Shown: piece by piece, positions 1-5,742 of the stretch
How the letters are laid out: the number at the start of each line of letters is the position of its first letter
Numbering within the stretch: the first letter of the stretch is position 1
Source of the DNA: an uncultured Pirellulaceae bacterium
Lineage (GTDB): Bacteria > Planctomycetota > Planctomycetia > Pirellulales > Pirellulaceae
DNA: 6,803 bases
Reading direction: 5' to 3'
NCBI GenBank assembly: GCA_934278005.1
Contig: CAKQWG010000170.1
Location: 1 to 6,803, forward strand
The notes under the pieces: generated by a model
What the model saw: the letters and a program-made list of their open reading frames with translations, nothing else
Told to the model about the DNA's origin: nothing
The model's database searches: none
Made by a program: the position numbers and the translations under genes

Positions 1-57
1 TTCGCGGCCTGCGCAGGCGACGGCACTGCTCAACCCTCCGACTCAATCTTTGAGTAA
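1..57 (+). CDS. possible 3' end of an upstream gene (partial)
   Basis: Reading frame 1 is open from the first base and ends at a TAA at 55-57, giving an 18-residue tail that ends in SDSIFE. It could be the C-terminus of a gene that starts outside the window. The stretch is too short to judge coding character or family, and a chance open frame of this length is common. A short perfect inverted repeat (ACTCAA-TCT-TTGAGT, 41-55) overlaps the stop but has no T-run after it, so it is not a convincing terminator. Confidence 0.2.
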   Translation, partial: FAACAGDGTAQPSDSIFE

Positions 58-167
58 CCGATTACCAAAAAAACTGACGCGCTATCATCGCTAATTCAGT
101 AAACTGTGAGTCAATCCAATGCCATAACCATAATTCATCGTGGAATCGTCATGAGGGTGGATTCGTC
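58..167. promoter_or_regulatory. upstream region of the secreted hypothetical gene, with a duplicated start site
   Basis: AT-richer spacer ahead of the gene at 168. No clear sigma-70 or sigma-54 promoter is visible. Close to the gene a 16-bp unit, GTGGAATCGTCATGAG (140-155), is repeated as GTGGATTCGTCATGAG (157-172) with one mismatch and a 17-bp period. Each copy carries an ATG. The upstream ATG (151) opens a six-codon frame, MRVDSS, whose TGA (169-171) overlaps the ATG at 168. The upstream copy may therefore act as a tiny leader or simply be a duplicated initiation region. The GGGTGG at 155-160, 7 nt before 168, is a passable ribosome-binding site. Confidence 0.35.
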
Positions 168-728
168 ATGAGAATTGTCCGGGCCGCAGTCGTCTTAATT
201 TTCGCAATGGCAGTAGCCGTGTGCTCTGCCGCCGACTCTCCAGTGCTTAAAGCCACAGCCACACGGTCTGAGGATCGGCTGGACGTAAGCTCTGAGGGGC
301 GCAGGGCAGTAGTCGTCATTCACAGTTTGCGTGGGATAGGCGACGCGACTATCGAGCGCACTACTGAGCAATGGCCAGATGAGGTTGTGATCCAATTGCG
401 ATTGCGAGGGCTAGAGAGTCTGCGGGTCTCGACGGACGAGTTAAAACTCGAAGCGTCGGTATCGACTCACGATGGCACTGCGCGACTATGGAAAGACGCA
501 GCGGCAGACTCACCGCTTAAGCCGACGAGTCCCTACTGGATGGAGATTCGCAATTTGAATGGCAGCCGCAAGCCGGCCACCCCAAACCACAGCATCCCAA
601 ACGAGGGCATCCCAAACGAGGGCATCCCTAACAAAGCACGAGGTTTTGAGATGCGGTTACCGAAAAAGATCTTTGAAAGCAATCCGCGGGTGATAAGGCT
701 GGCCTGGATTGATTTTTTTCGAAACTGA
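168..728 (+). CDS. secreted hypothetical protein with IPNEG repeats
   Basis: The 186-residue product starts with a typical Sec signal peptide: basic MRIVR, a hydrophobic core at residues 6-19, and a likely signal peptidase I site after CSA (about residue 21). The cysteine at 19 lacks a proper lipobox, so a lipoprotein is unlikely. The mature part is a single globular region (about 23-130) containing a WPDEVVIQLRLRGLE segment, of a kind I associate with short planctomycete secreted proteins of unknown function. A low-complexity linker of PN-rich five-residue units (about 137-156) separates it from a C-terminal strand-rich tail (about 158-186). I chose this start because it gives an intact signal peptide and has GGGTGG 7 nt upstream. 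It converges with the minus-strand operon, leaving 9 bp between stops, and is probably unrelated to it. Its function is unknown. Confidence 0.75.
   Translation: MRIVRAAVVLIFAMAVAVCSAADSPVLKATATRSEDRLDVSSEGRRAVVVIHSLRGIGDATIERTTEQWPDEVVIQLRLRGLESLRVSTDELKLEASVSTHDGTARLWKDAAADSPLKPTSPYWMEIRNLNGSRKPATPNHSIPNEGIPNEGIPNKARGFEMRLPKKIFESNPRVIRLAWIDFFRN
576..635 (+). repeat. 15-bp in-frame tandem repeat
   Basis: Two near-identical copies of a unit like GGCATCCCAAACGAG (591-605 and 606-620) are followed by a diverged third (621-635). A weaker fourth unit lies just before them (about 576-590). The repeats are in frame and encode the pentapeptides TPNHS, IPNEG, IPNEG and IPNK-. The near identity of the two central copies at DNA level suggests recent slippage duplication in the linker of the secreted protein. 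Confidence 0.75.
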
Positions 729-737
729 ACTTTGTGA

Positions 738-1166
738 CTATTTCACTACTTGCCAGCCATCGATTGGCTTGACTGTCGCGCAGCTCGGCCCACCATCCCT
801 ACCCGTTCCAGCAATGGTAGTTTGCAGTACGCTGTGGGGAGATTCCAACACCGAGTCGATCAGTTGCCAAGTGATCTCTTCCAGCGGGATTTTAATACGG
901 CGATCCCAAACGCAATCGGTCTGTCCCGCCGCCTTGCCGATGTCGACGTACACGAAGCGTTCTGCAGGAGAGCCCTGAGCGATCGGGCCCACAAAGTTGG
1001 GCGGTCCATCGACTCGGGTGCCTTTAACCTCGATTGAGCAGTCGAGTTGCAGACTGCCTGACTGTGATCGCTGGACTGCGATAGTTTTGTAATCCCTTCC
1101 CCTGCCCTGTTGAATACCGAAATCAACACCACTTGGTGGATCCACCAACACGATCCGCAGCCGCAT
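738..1166 (-). CDS. DUF5990-like protein
   Basis: Last gene of the minus-strand operon; a soluble protein of about 142 residues without signal peptide or membrane segments. It matches my memory of the DUF5990 family throughout: an N-terminal strand MRLRIVLVDPP, then GVDFGIQQGRG, a central GPPNFVGPIAQG, ERFVYVDIG-AGQ, a W-RR-KIPL segment, and the C-terminal GTGRDGGPSCATV. The biochemical role of the family is unknown to me. I prefer the ATG at 1166 because family members start at this methionine and GGAG lies 6 nt upstream. A GTG at 1196, immediately after the stop of the preceding gene, would add 10 residues. Position in the operon suggests co-expression with the channel genes, as an accessory or cytoplasmic effector or immunity-type protein, which is inference only. 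An unrelated passenger gene is also possible. Confidence 0.8.
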   Translation of the reverse strand: MRLRIVLVDPPSGVDFGIQQGRGRDYKTIAVQRSQSGSLQLDCSIEVKGTRVDGPPNFVGPIAQGSPAERFVYVDIGKAAGQTDCVWDRRIKIPLEEITWQLIDSVLESPHSVLQTTIAGTGRDGGPSCATVKPIDGWQVVK

Positions 1167-1196
1167 CACGATCTCCGATGTAGTTTGCTTTGCCAC

Positions 1197-1367
1197 TTAG
1201 CTTCTCCGCCGGATATAGATAAACACAACTCTCGCTAACGCTACCGCAGCAATCGTGGAATAAACCACCCAAGTACCTGGACGAGATCCCAAAAGATAGA
1301 TGCTCCAAAATACCGCAACGACTAGGAAGGCGATTGCGGTGTCTTTTAAGATACGATTGCCTTCCAT
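1197..1367 (-). CDS. 56-residue two-helix membrane protein
   Basis: A small gene between the MotB/ExbD-like gene and the DUF5990-like gene. It starts at ATG 1367 and stops at TAA 1199-1197, directly abutting the GTG that could start the next gene. GGAG lies 8 nt upstream of the ATG. The product begins MEGNRILKD and has two hydrophobic stretches, about residues 11-27 (AIAFLVVAVFWSIYLLG) and 32-52 (TWVVYSTIAAVALARVVFIYI), then ends in the basic tail RRRS. The short SRPG turn between helices and the positive tail suggest a helical hairpin with both ends in the cytoplasm. I recognise no family. The tight operon spacing next to a proton-channel pair suggests an accessory subunit of that complex. 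It would be missed by callers with a 60-codon cutoff. Confidence 0.65.
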   Translation of the reverse strand: MEGNRILKDTAIAFLVVAVFWSIYLLGSRPGTWVVYSTIAAVALARVVFIYIRRRS

Positions 1368-1454
1368 TACCATAACTCCGATTGAGAGAACTAGCGAAGT
1401 TTATCGGCTCATCGTTAACCGGGCATGCCTGTCTCAGCAGCCCTTTTAATCGCC

Positions 1455-2435
1455 TTAGTTGGCCGGCGCCTTGGGAGTCTTCCCGACATAGCCGGCTGGT
1501 GCCAGGACTTGTTCGTACAGCCACGTTGGAGCTCGATCCACATAGCCTTCAAAATCCAGCATAAGTCCACGCCCTTCCACCGAGAGCAGAATCGTGCGCA
1601 GGTCGATAGGCTGCAATTGGACTCCGCCCAAAGTCAGTTGCTGTGTCTGCTGGTCGACATGTATAACGCAGCGCGGGTACATGTCTTCATTCGGCGGACC
1701 AACGTTCTCCCCCATGGCCAGTATTGCATTGACGATCACGGCTTCATGGTCTTCGTCGCCTGAGAGGTCGCCAGCGATGTATTCACATAGCAGCACGTGA
1801 TAATACAAACCGACTTTGTCGTTCTCTATCGCATAGCTCGCTGCTGTCGGTGTCACGACCTTGTACTGCGACATAGCACTAAAGATCTTCTGCACCTCCT
1901 CGCGCGTGAAGGCCCGAGTCTGCTTGGCTGCTAGCGCAATGTCGGCCAGCTCCCGACGTTTCCGCGTGACGTAGACAAAATCAGACTCGCCGGACTCGCG
2001 CCGGTCGGCATGATTCAAGTCCTTCGACGGTATGAAATGATATCGCTGTGTTTTGTAGTTGTAAGCCACGCACAATGCCGCCGGTTCACGAGCCCCAGTA
2101 AACCGCTGCTCGCCCGCCATGGCTGCTAGCTGACCGCGCACCTTGGACGAACTAGCTGCCACTTCACTGCGTAGCTTGGCGAGCTCAGCTTGCTGTTGCT
2201 GCAACTTTCTGGAAAGCTCTTGAATCTCCTCAGGCGTCATGTTGACCATGTCGTCAGCGACTACTTCTTCTACGGGGTTAATGGCTGCCGTCGCGCCCCG
2301 AACTCGCTGGCTGACCTCCACCGTCAGCGCCAGAACAAACAGGATTAGCACCACTAGTGCGCAGAACACCAAATCGGCGAATGTCTCGTGGGTATTCGCG
2401 TGGGACTCGCGATAATTCTCGCTCAGCGATCTCAT
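1455..2435 (-). CDS. MotB/ExbD-type stator subunit with novel C-terminal domain
   Basis: 326 residues. After a short polar cytoplasmic N-terminus comes one transmembrane helix (about 19-40, ADLVFCALVVLILFVLALTV) with an aspartate, D21, at its cytoplasmic start. In MotB, ExbD/TolR and ZorB this position holds the proton-carrying Asp. A coiled coil rich in Q, E and L follows (about 66-105), then a domain of about 220 residues that should be periplasmic and that I cannot assign. I see no OmpA-like peptidoglycan-binding motif. The ATG overlaps the stop of the MotA-like gene (ATGA) and has GGAGGT 5 nt upstream (2446-2441), typical of translational coupling and subunit stoichiometry control. It likely forms an inner-membrane proton-driven complex with the upstream gene product. 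The family call rests on the N-terminus plus partner; the target of the C-terminal domain is unknown. Confidence 0.8.
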   Translation of the reverse strand: MRSLSENYRESHANTHETFADLVFCALVVLILFVLALTVEVSQRVRGATAAINPVEEVVADDMVNMTPEEIQELSRKLQQQQAELAKLRSEVAASSSKVRGQLAAMAGEQRFTGAREPAALCVAYNYKTQRYHFIPSKDLNHADRRESGESDFVYVTRKRRELADIALAAKQTRAFTREEVQKIFSAMSQYKVVTPTAASYAIENDKVGLYYHVLLCEYIAGDLSGDEDHEAVIVNAILAMGENVGPPNEDMYPRCVIHVDQQTQQLTLGGVQLQPIDLRTILLSVEGRGLMLDFEGYVDRAPTWLYEQVLAPAGYVGKTPKAPAN

Positions 2436-3487
2436 ACCGCACCTCCGCCTACACCGCTTTTACGGGCGCGGGCAATTTGCTTCAGCCGCGGCACAATCTT
2501 GACCTCGGCTGTCGAAGCAACATAGGACACCAAGTGATCGACGTTGGACGTGTAAACGTTATTGAGCAGCCTCAGGACCACACTGCCGAACAACGCGCCG
2601 ACGAGCGTTGTATAGAAGGCAGTGCCGAGTCCGGACATTGTCGCCCGCATGCCAACCAGCAGCGAGCCCGCGTCGTCGCTGCTGAGTGAATCCATGGTAG
2701 CTGAAAGTCCTCCAGTCATGGCAATCAAGCCCAGGATAGTACCAATCAGCCCGAGCGACACCAGAATGCTCGACAGGATCTCCACCACCTTCGCTTTGGC
2801 CATCAGCCGGCTGTAGAGCAGCGTGACTAGACTGTCTTGAGTGAAGCTCTCATCGTATCGAGCGATATTGCCCAGATCCTGTACATGGCGATGGAAGATG
2901 CCCGCCGGCAATCCATGCAATACCGACCTAAGTCCCTCAGGAGACTGCAACAGGTCCACGCACGCAGCGGCGCACACGTATTCGATACGCAATTGCCTGA
3001 CACCCGAAAAGTTCAGGAATACACCCAGCACGAACAGGGCGATGATAACCACGACCAAATACGACTTGTCCGTCGTAACGGCCGCAAGCATGTGAGGGCC
3101 GGCAGCCACGGCGAGTAGCAGAGAGGCCATGGCCGCGTAGATCCACCATTCGAACAGCGGGTCGCGATCCAGTTGAAGCTTCTTGTCGCTGCTCGCCTTC
3201 AGCGCCGCAGCTTGAACCGTACGCGCCTTGACCGACTGCTGCTTCATCTCCTTCAGTTCCTGCGCACTGCGTCGCATCGTCAATTCCTCAGCCCGGCTGA
3301 TGCGCCACTGCTCTTCCGCCTCCAGTCTCTCGCGTGCCCCAGGCACAATGAATATGCACGCGCACTGTGGACAGCGATCCTCCAGGCCCGCATCGGCCAG
3401 CTCGGATGTCAGTCGATCGCTGCACTTGGGACAAGCGTATCGCACTAAGTTTTTCTTAACGTCGTAATCGGCAACCGGTTCGGCCAT
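2432..3487 (-). CDS. zinc-ribbon MotA/TolQ/ExbB proton-channel protein
   Basis: 351 residues. An N-terminal zinc ribbon is formed by CPKC (C19, C22) and CPQC (C39, C42), followed by a charged helical linker (about 51-108). Four membrane segments follow: about 112-135, 142-160, 236-257 and 284-306. The last two carry the family signature, LGLIGTILGLI and GLGTAFYTTLVGALFG, which line the proton path in MotA, TolQ, ExbB and ZorA. The 161-235 loop should be cytoplasmic, as should both termini, so the zinc ribbon faces the cytoplasm. AGGAAA (3497-3492) lies 4 nt before the ATG. It is the first gene of the four-gene operon and has a sigma-54 promoter candidate about 175-190 bp upstream. Role inferred: with its MotB/ExbD-like partner it couples proton flow to movement or gating. 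It lacks the long cytoplasmic tail of ZorA. Confidence 0.88.
   Translation of the reverse strand: MAEPVADYDVKKNLVRYACPKCSDRLTSELADAGLEDRCPQCACIFIVPGARERLEAEEQWRISRAEELTMRRSAQELKEMKQQSVKARTVQAAALKASSDKKLQLDRDPLFEWWIYAAMASLLLAVAAGPHMLAAVTTDKSYLVVVIIALFVLGVFLNFSGVRQLRIEYVCAAACVDLLQSPEGLRSVLHGLPAGIFHRHVQDLGNIARYDESFTQDSLVTLLYSRLMAKAKVVEILSSILVSLGLIGTILGLIAMTGGLSATMDSLSSDDAGSLLVGMRATMSGLGTAFYTTLVGALFGSVVLRLLNNVYTSNVDHLVSYVASTAEVKIVPRLKQIARARKSGVGGGAV
2441..2446 (-). promoter_or_regulatory. strong ribosome-binding site for the MotB/ExbD-like gene
   Basis: GGAGGT on the minus strand, lying inside the last codons of the MotA-like gene, 5 nt before the ATG at 2435. It fixes the start of the downstream gene and, with the ATGA overlap, supports coupled translation of the two channel subunits. 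Confidence 0.75.
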
Positions 3488-3660
3488 TAAATTTCCTGGC
3501 TTGCAAAAAAAATCACTGAAGGAGAAATTGATCGTCGTGGTTCGATCGCTTGGCGTAGAGCGAGAGCAGGAAATGCTCGCTTGGGCGGTGGATTGGCCCA
3601 GCTATACGAAGCTACATCAACCTCCGCTCACACGCTCGAGAACCTCTGGTAGTCGGCATT

Positions 3661-3677
3661 CGCACACAGCGTGCCAG
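3661..3677 (-). promoter_or_regulatory. sigma-54 (-24/-12) promoter for the channel operon
   Basis: On the minus strand the site reads CTGGCACGCTGTGTGCG against the consensus YTGGCACGRNNNTTGCW. The -24 element is perfect (CTGGCACG), the -12 element keeps TGC, and the GG-to-GC distance is exactly 10. It points at the MotA-like gene and sits beside the gene of a sigma-54 activator. Transcription would begin near 3650. Confidence 0.7.
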
Positions 3678-3738
3678 TGCTATTGGTCCGCCGCGAATAT
3701 CCGCGTCTAATACCCCCGCCAGCCTGTACTGTGCACTG

Positions 3739-3752
3739 TTTGCCATAGCAAA
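3739..3752. promoter_or_regulatory. candidate activator-binding inverted repeat
   Basis: TTTGC-CATA-GCAAA, perfect 5-bp arms, about 65-75 bp upstream of the -24 element of the minus-strand sigma-54 promoter. This is a usual distance for an enhancer site of a sigma-54 activator. A similar half-site pair, TTGC-T-GCAA (5443-5451), lies about 50 bp upstream of the second sigma-54 site. The arms are short, so chance is a real possibility. Confidence 0.25.
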
Positions 3753-3789
3753 ACGCTGCTTCGCCCGGGTCTAAGCCTTCCTGTCTTTC

Positions 3790-5436
3790 ATGCCGTCGCC
3801 GGCCGACATACAATTCCACTTGCTTGATGCACAAATTCTTTTACATGGCCCAGCAATGCCCGATTCGCGAGTTCTTGTCAGTTGGATTGGAAACACCGAC
3901 CTCCGTGCTATGGCTGCGGGCATGCCGCCGACAAAAGCCAAGTCGGTGCTGGACATAGCCGGAGACAAGCCGCCGGTGACCGGCCCCGGCCCGCTGAAAA
4001 CGCTGGTAGACAAACTCGCGTTCGATTCGATCCACCTATTTAGTGACTTTCCAGAAGCGATCACGCGACAGTACAAGCAGTTCATGGGCGGCAATGTTAG
4101 CCTGCATGCCACCAAGCTTAAGAATCCCGCCGACTACCCGTCTATTTTGAATGCCGTCCGGCCTGTCCTGGAGGCTCTTAAATTGCCGGCGAACGCGGAG
4201 CTGTGCTTTCACCTCAGCCCTGGTACGCCGGCGATGGCGGCCATCTGGATTCTGCTTGGTAAGAGCCTGTTTCCAGCAACTCTGTATCAGACCTACAACG
4301 GTCAGGTTTCGATTGCGGAAATCCCTTTCGACATTACGGTCGACTTGTTGCCGGCCGTCCTCAAGGAGCCAGACAGATTCTGGCAGCACCTGCTGGCAGC
4401 GGGTCCGCAGGAAGTGATGGGGTTCGAAAGCATCGTCGGCCAGAGTGAAGCCATTCGCGCTGTCGTCGGCCGCGCCCGCCGCGCGGCTATCCATGACGTG
4501 CCCGTGCTGATTCTTGGCGAGAGTGGTACCGGCAAAGAGATGTTTGCCGAGGCCATTCATCGGGCCAGCCATCGCCGCGACCAACCGTACCACATGATCA
4601 ACTGCGCTGCTCTGCCAGGCAACTTGCTCGAGTCGGAATTATTCGGTCACGTCAAAGGCGCGTTCACCGACGCTAGTAAGGACCGCAAGGGTTTGTTCGA
4701 GTTGGCCAACGGTGGCACGCTATTCCTAGATGAAATTGGCGAATGCCACCTAGAGCTTCAAGCCAAGCTGCTGCGAGTGCTACAGCCACCGCATGACCAA
4801 GGCCCCTGCCATCGCGTCTTTCGCAAGGTCGGTGCCGACAAAGACATTTCCGCTGACGTGCGAATTGTCGCAGCCACCAATCGCGACTTGGCGCGTCGCA
4901 CTCAGTCGGGCGAATTCCGCGAAGATCTGCTCTATCGCCTCTCCGCCATCACCATCAAGCTACCGCCGCTGCGACAACGGGGCGGAGACATCGAACTACT
5001 CGCCGATGCCCTGCAAGCCTCGATCAACTGCCAGTTCCAGCAACAGCACGGTGATGCGTACCAGCACAAGATTCTTTCTACAGACGCAAAGAAATTTGTG
5101 TCTCGACAGCCTTGGCCCGGCAACGTGAGGCAACTGCGGAATGCTTTGGTACAAGCCACCGTGATGTCCTCAGCGGCTGAACTACAGGCTAGCGATCTAG
5201 CCGCAGCCATTGCTGATTTCCCTGGCCTGGATCCCGCTACGAGCCTTGACCCTCCGCTTGGCGACGACTTTGAAATCGACGAATACCTAGACCAAGTGCG
5301 CAAGCGATTCATCCGCCGAGCGATGCGAGAAGCAGACGGCAAGGTCACACGTGCAGCCAAGCTGCTTGGCATGCCCAACTACCAAACCCTTTCCCAGCAG
5401 ATCGACCGTTTTGAATTAAAATCCGAGCAAGACTGA
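3790..5436 (+). CDS. RtcR-like CARF / sigma-54 activator
   Basis: 548 residues from ATG 3790. Residues about 27-190 form an RtcR-like CARF domain: the first strand [11 protein letters not shown], a KNPADY segment, and the ligand-loop motif [13 protein letters not shown] (141-153), matching HITTGT in E. coli RtcR. The sigma-54 AAA+ domain (about 213-450) has Walker A GESGTGKE (243-250), the sigma-contact loop as GAFTDA (290-295), Walker B GGTLFLDE (308-315), [16 protein letters not shown] with likely arginine fingers, and [11 protein letters not shown] Fis-type helix-turn-helix ends it (about 517-541). The CARF domain should repress or license the ATPase according to bound nucleotide or RNA ends. 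No rtcA/rtcB is nearby; sigma-54 sites on both sides suggest local targets. Neither start has a Shine-Dalgarno. ATG 3856 (residue 23) is an alternative that better fits where the CARF fold begins. Confidence 0.9.
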   Translation: MPSPADIQFHLLDAQILLHGPAMPDSRVLVSWIGNTDLRAMAAGMPPTKAKSVLDIAGDKPPVTGPGPLKTLVDKLAFDSIHLFSDFPEAITRQYKQFMGGNVSLHATKLKNPADYPSILNAVRPVLEALKLPANAELCFHLSPGTPAMAAIWILLGKSLFPATLYQTYNGQVSIAEIPFDITVDLLPAVLKEPDRFWQHLLAAGPQEVMGFESIVGQSEAIRAVVGRARRAAIHDVPVLILGESGTGKEMFAEAIHRASHRRDQPYHMINCAALPGNLLESELFGHVKGAFTDASKDRKGLFELANGGTLFLDEIGECHLELQAKLLRVLQPPHDQGPCHRVFRKVGADKDISADVRIVAATNRDLARRTQSGEFREDLLYRLSAITIKLPPLRQRGGDIELLADALQASINCQFQQQHGDAYQHKILSTDAKKFVSRQPWPGNVRQLRNALVQATVMSSAAELQASDLAAAIADFPGLDPATSLDPPLGDDFEIDEYLDQVRKRFIRRAMREADGKVTRAAKLLGMPNYQTLSQQIDRFELKSEQD

Positions 5437-5499
5437 GGCTATTTGCTGCAAGTATTAATACGATGCCGGCAATGCAGTACATTCGTGCTTTGGAGTTCT

Positions 5500-5516
5500 T
5501 TGGCACATAACATGCA
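5500..5516 (+). promoter_or_regulatory. sigma-54 (-24/-12) promoter for the downstream gene pair
   Basis: TTGGCACATAACATGCA matches YTGGCAC fully at -24 and ATGCA at -12 (consensus TTGCW), with exact GG-N10-GC spacing. It points toward the Ada-like and ATPase genes. Transcription would start near 5527, inside the first arm of the palindrome, so the transcript leader would begin with most of that hairpin. Confidence 0.6.
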
Positions 5517-5517
5517 A

Positions 5518-5584
5518 ATAGTCGCCGAATCGCTCCGCCGGTTCGCCCACTCAGTTCCGACCGGCGGAGCGGTCGGGCGACTAT
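5518..5584. repeat. 67-bp imperfect palindrome (REP/MITE-like)
   Basis: Inner arms CGCTCCGCCGGT (5531-5542) and ACCGGCGGAGCG (5560-5571) are perfectly complementary over 12 bp, with a 17-nt loop. After a T-G wobble, one A-T pair and two mismatches, the outer arms ATAGTCGCC (5518-5526) and GGCGACTAT (5576-5584) pair over another 9 bp. An extended structure with such clean arms between genes looks like a dispersed REP or MITE-type element. It could also act as a strong RNA hairpin downstream of the regulator gene. No T-run follows, so it is not a standard terminator. Confidence 0.75.
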
Positions 5585-5742
5585 GGCCCAAGCAAAGCAC
5601 GCTCCAGCGGCCAGCAGATTTGAATTCTAAATTGTTTTTCAATTCCGACCTTGACGGTCCAACGTCAGCCACGATTGCTTAAAATGCTCCAACACTTATG
5701 CTTCAGCGCACATCCGGTTCCACTTGAAAGATCATTCCCTCG

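Larger units (their letters stand above)
3488..3789. promoter_or_regulatory. divergent control region between the channel operon and the CARF regulator
   Basis: 302 bp with no credible gene. On the minus-strand side it holds the sigma-54 promoter at 3677-3661 and then a leader of about 160 nt to the MotA-like start. That leader contains a possible stem-loop (GCTGGGC at 3602-3596 with GCCC-A-AGC at 3586-3579, 9-nt loop) of unknown role. On the regulator side there is a small inverted repeat TTTGC-CATA-GCAAA (3739-3752) and a CCGCG direct repeat (3691-3695, 3701-3705), either of which could be an activator site. I see no clear promoter or Shine-Dalgarno for the regulator. Confidence 0.5.
5437..5742. 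promoter_or_regulatory. intergenic region with sigma-54 promoter and long palindrome
   Basis: 306 bp with no convincing gene; open frames of about 77-79 codons on both strands have no family character and span the palindrome. In order it holds TTGC-T-GCAA (5443-5451), the perfect palindrome GTATTAATAC (5452-5461), the sigma-54 promoter candidate (5500-5516), a 67-bp inverted repeat (5518-5584), and about 160 bp of AT-richer leader before the next gene. In that leader I see only a small TGACG-N6-CGTCA repeat (5652-5667). Confidence 0.5.

Noticed and set aside
7..18. Perfect palindrome GCCTGCGCAGGC as a regulatory site
   Set aside because: Short, GC-rich and at the window edge, possibly inside a coding tail; nothing ties it to a function.
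700..740. Bidirectional terminator between convergent genes
   Set aside because: There is a T-run (713-719) inside the end of the plus-strand gene but no stem before it, and only 9 bp separate the stops.
1123..1524. 133-codon minus-strand gene
   Set aside because: It overlaps three better genes in another frame; the 56-residue membrane protein in the same area has clear helices and a ribosome-binding site.
738..3487. Zorya defence system (ZorA/ZorB)
   Set aside because: The MotA-like core and the Asp-bearing helix fit, but the long ZorA tail, the ZorB OmpA-like domain and ZorC/ZorD or ZorE partners are not present.
3501..3710. 69-codon plus-strand gene in the divergent region
   Set aside because: It runs through the minus-strand leader and the sigma-54 promoter, and its composition is not protein-like.
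3728..3744. Plus-strand sigma-54 promoter for the regulator (GTGCAC...TTGC)
   Set aside because: The -24 element lacks GG and the spacing to TTGC is two bases short.
4036..4593. 185-codon antisense gene within the regulator
   Set aside because: It is a complementary-frame shadow of the CARF and Walker A region.
3790..5436. Classic rtcR of an rtcBA RNA-repair operon
   Set aside because: No RtcA or RtcB gene is divergent or adjacent; the divergent operon encodes a membrane channel instead. I therefore gave no rtcR symbol.
5439..5682. Small genes on either strand (77 and 79 codons) in the gap after the regulator
   Set aside because: They overlap each other, span the palindrome, and have no family-like or membrane character.
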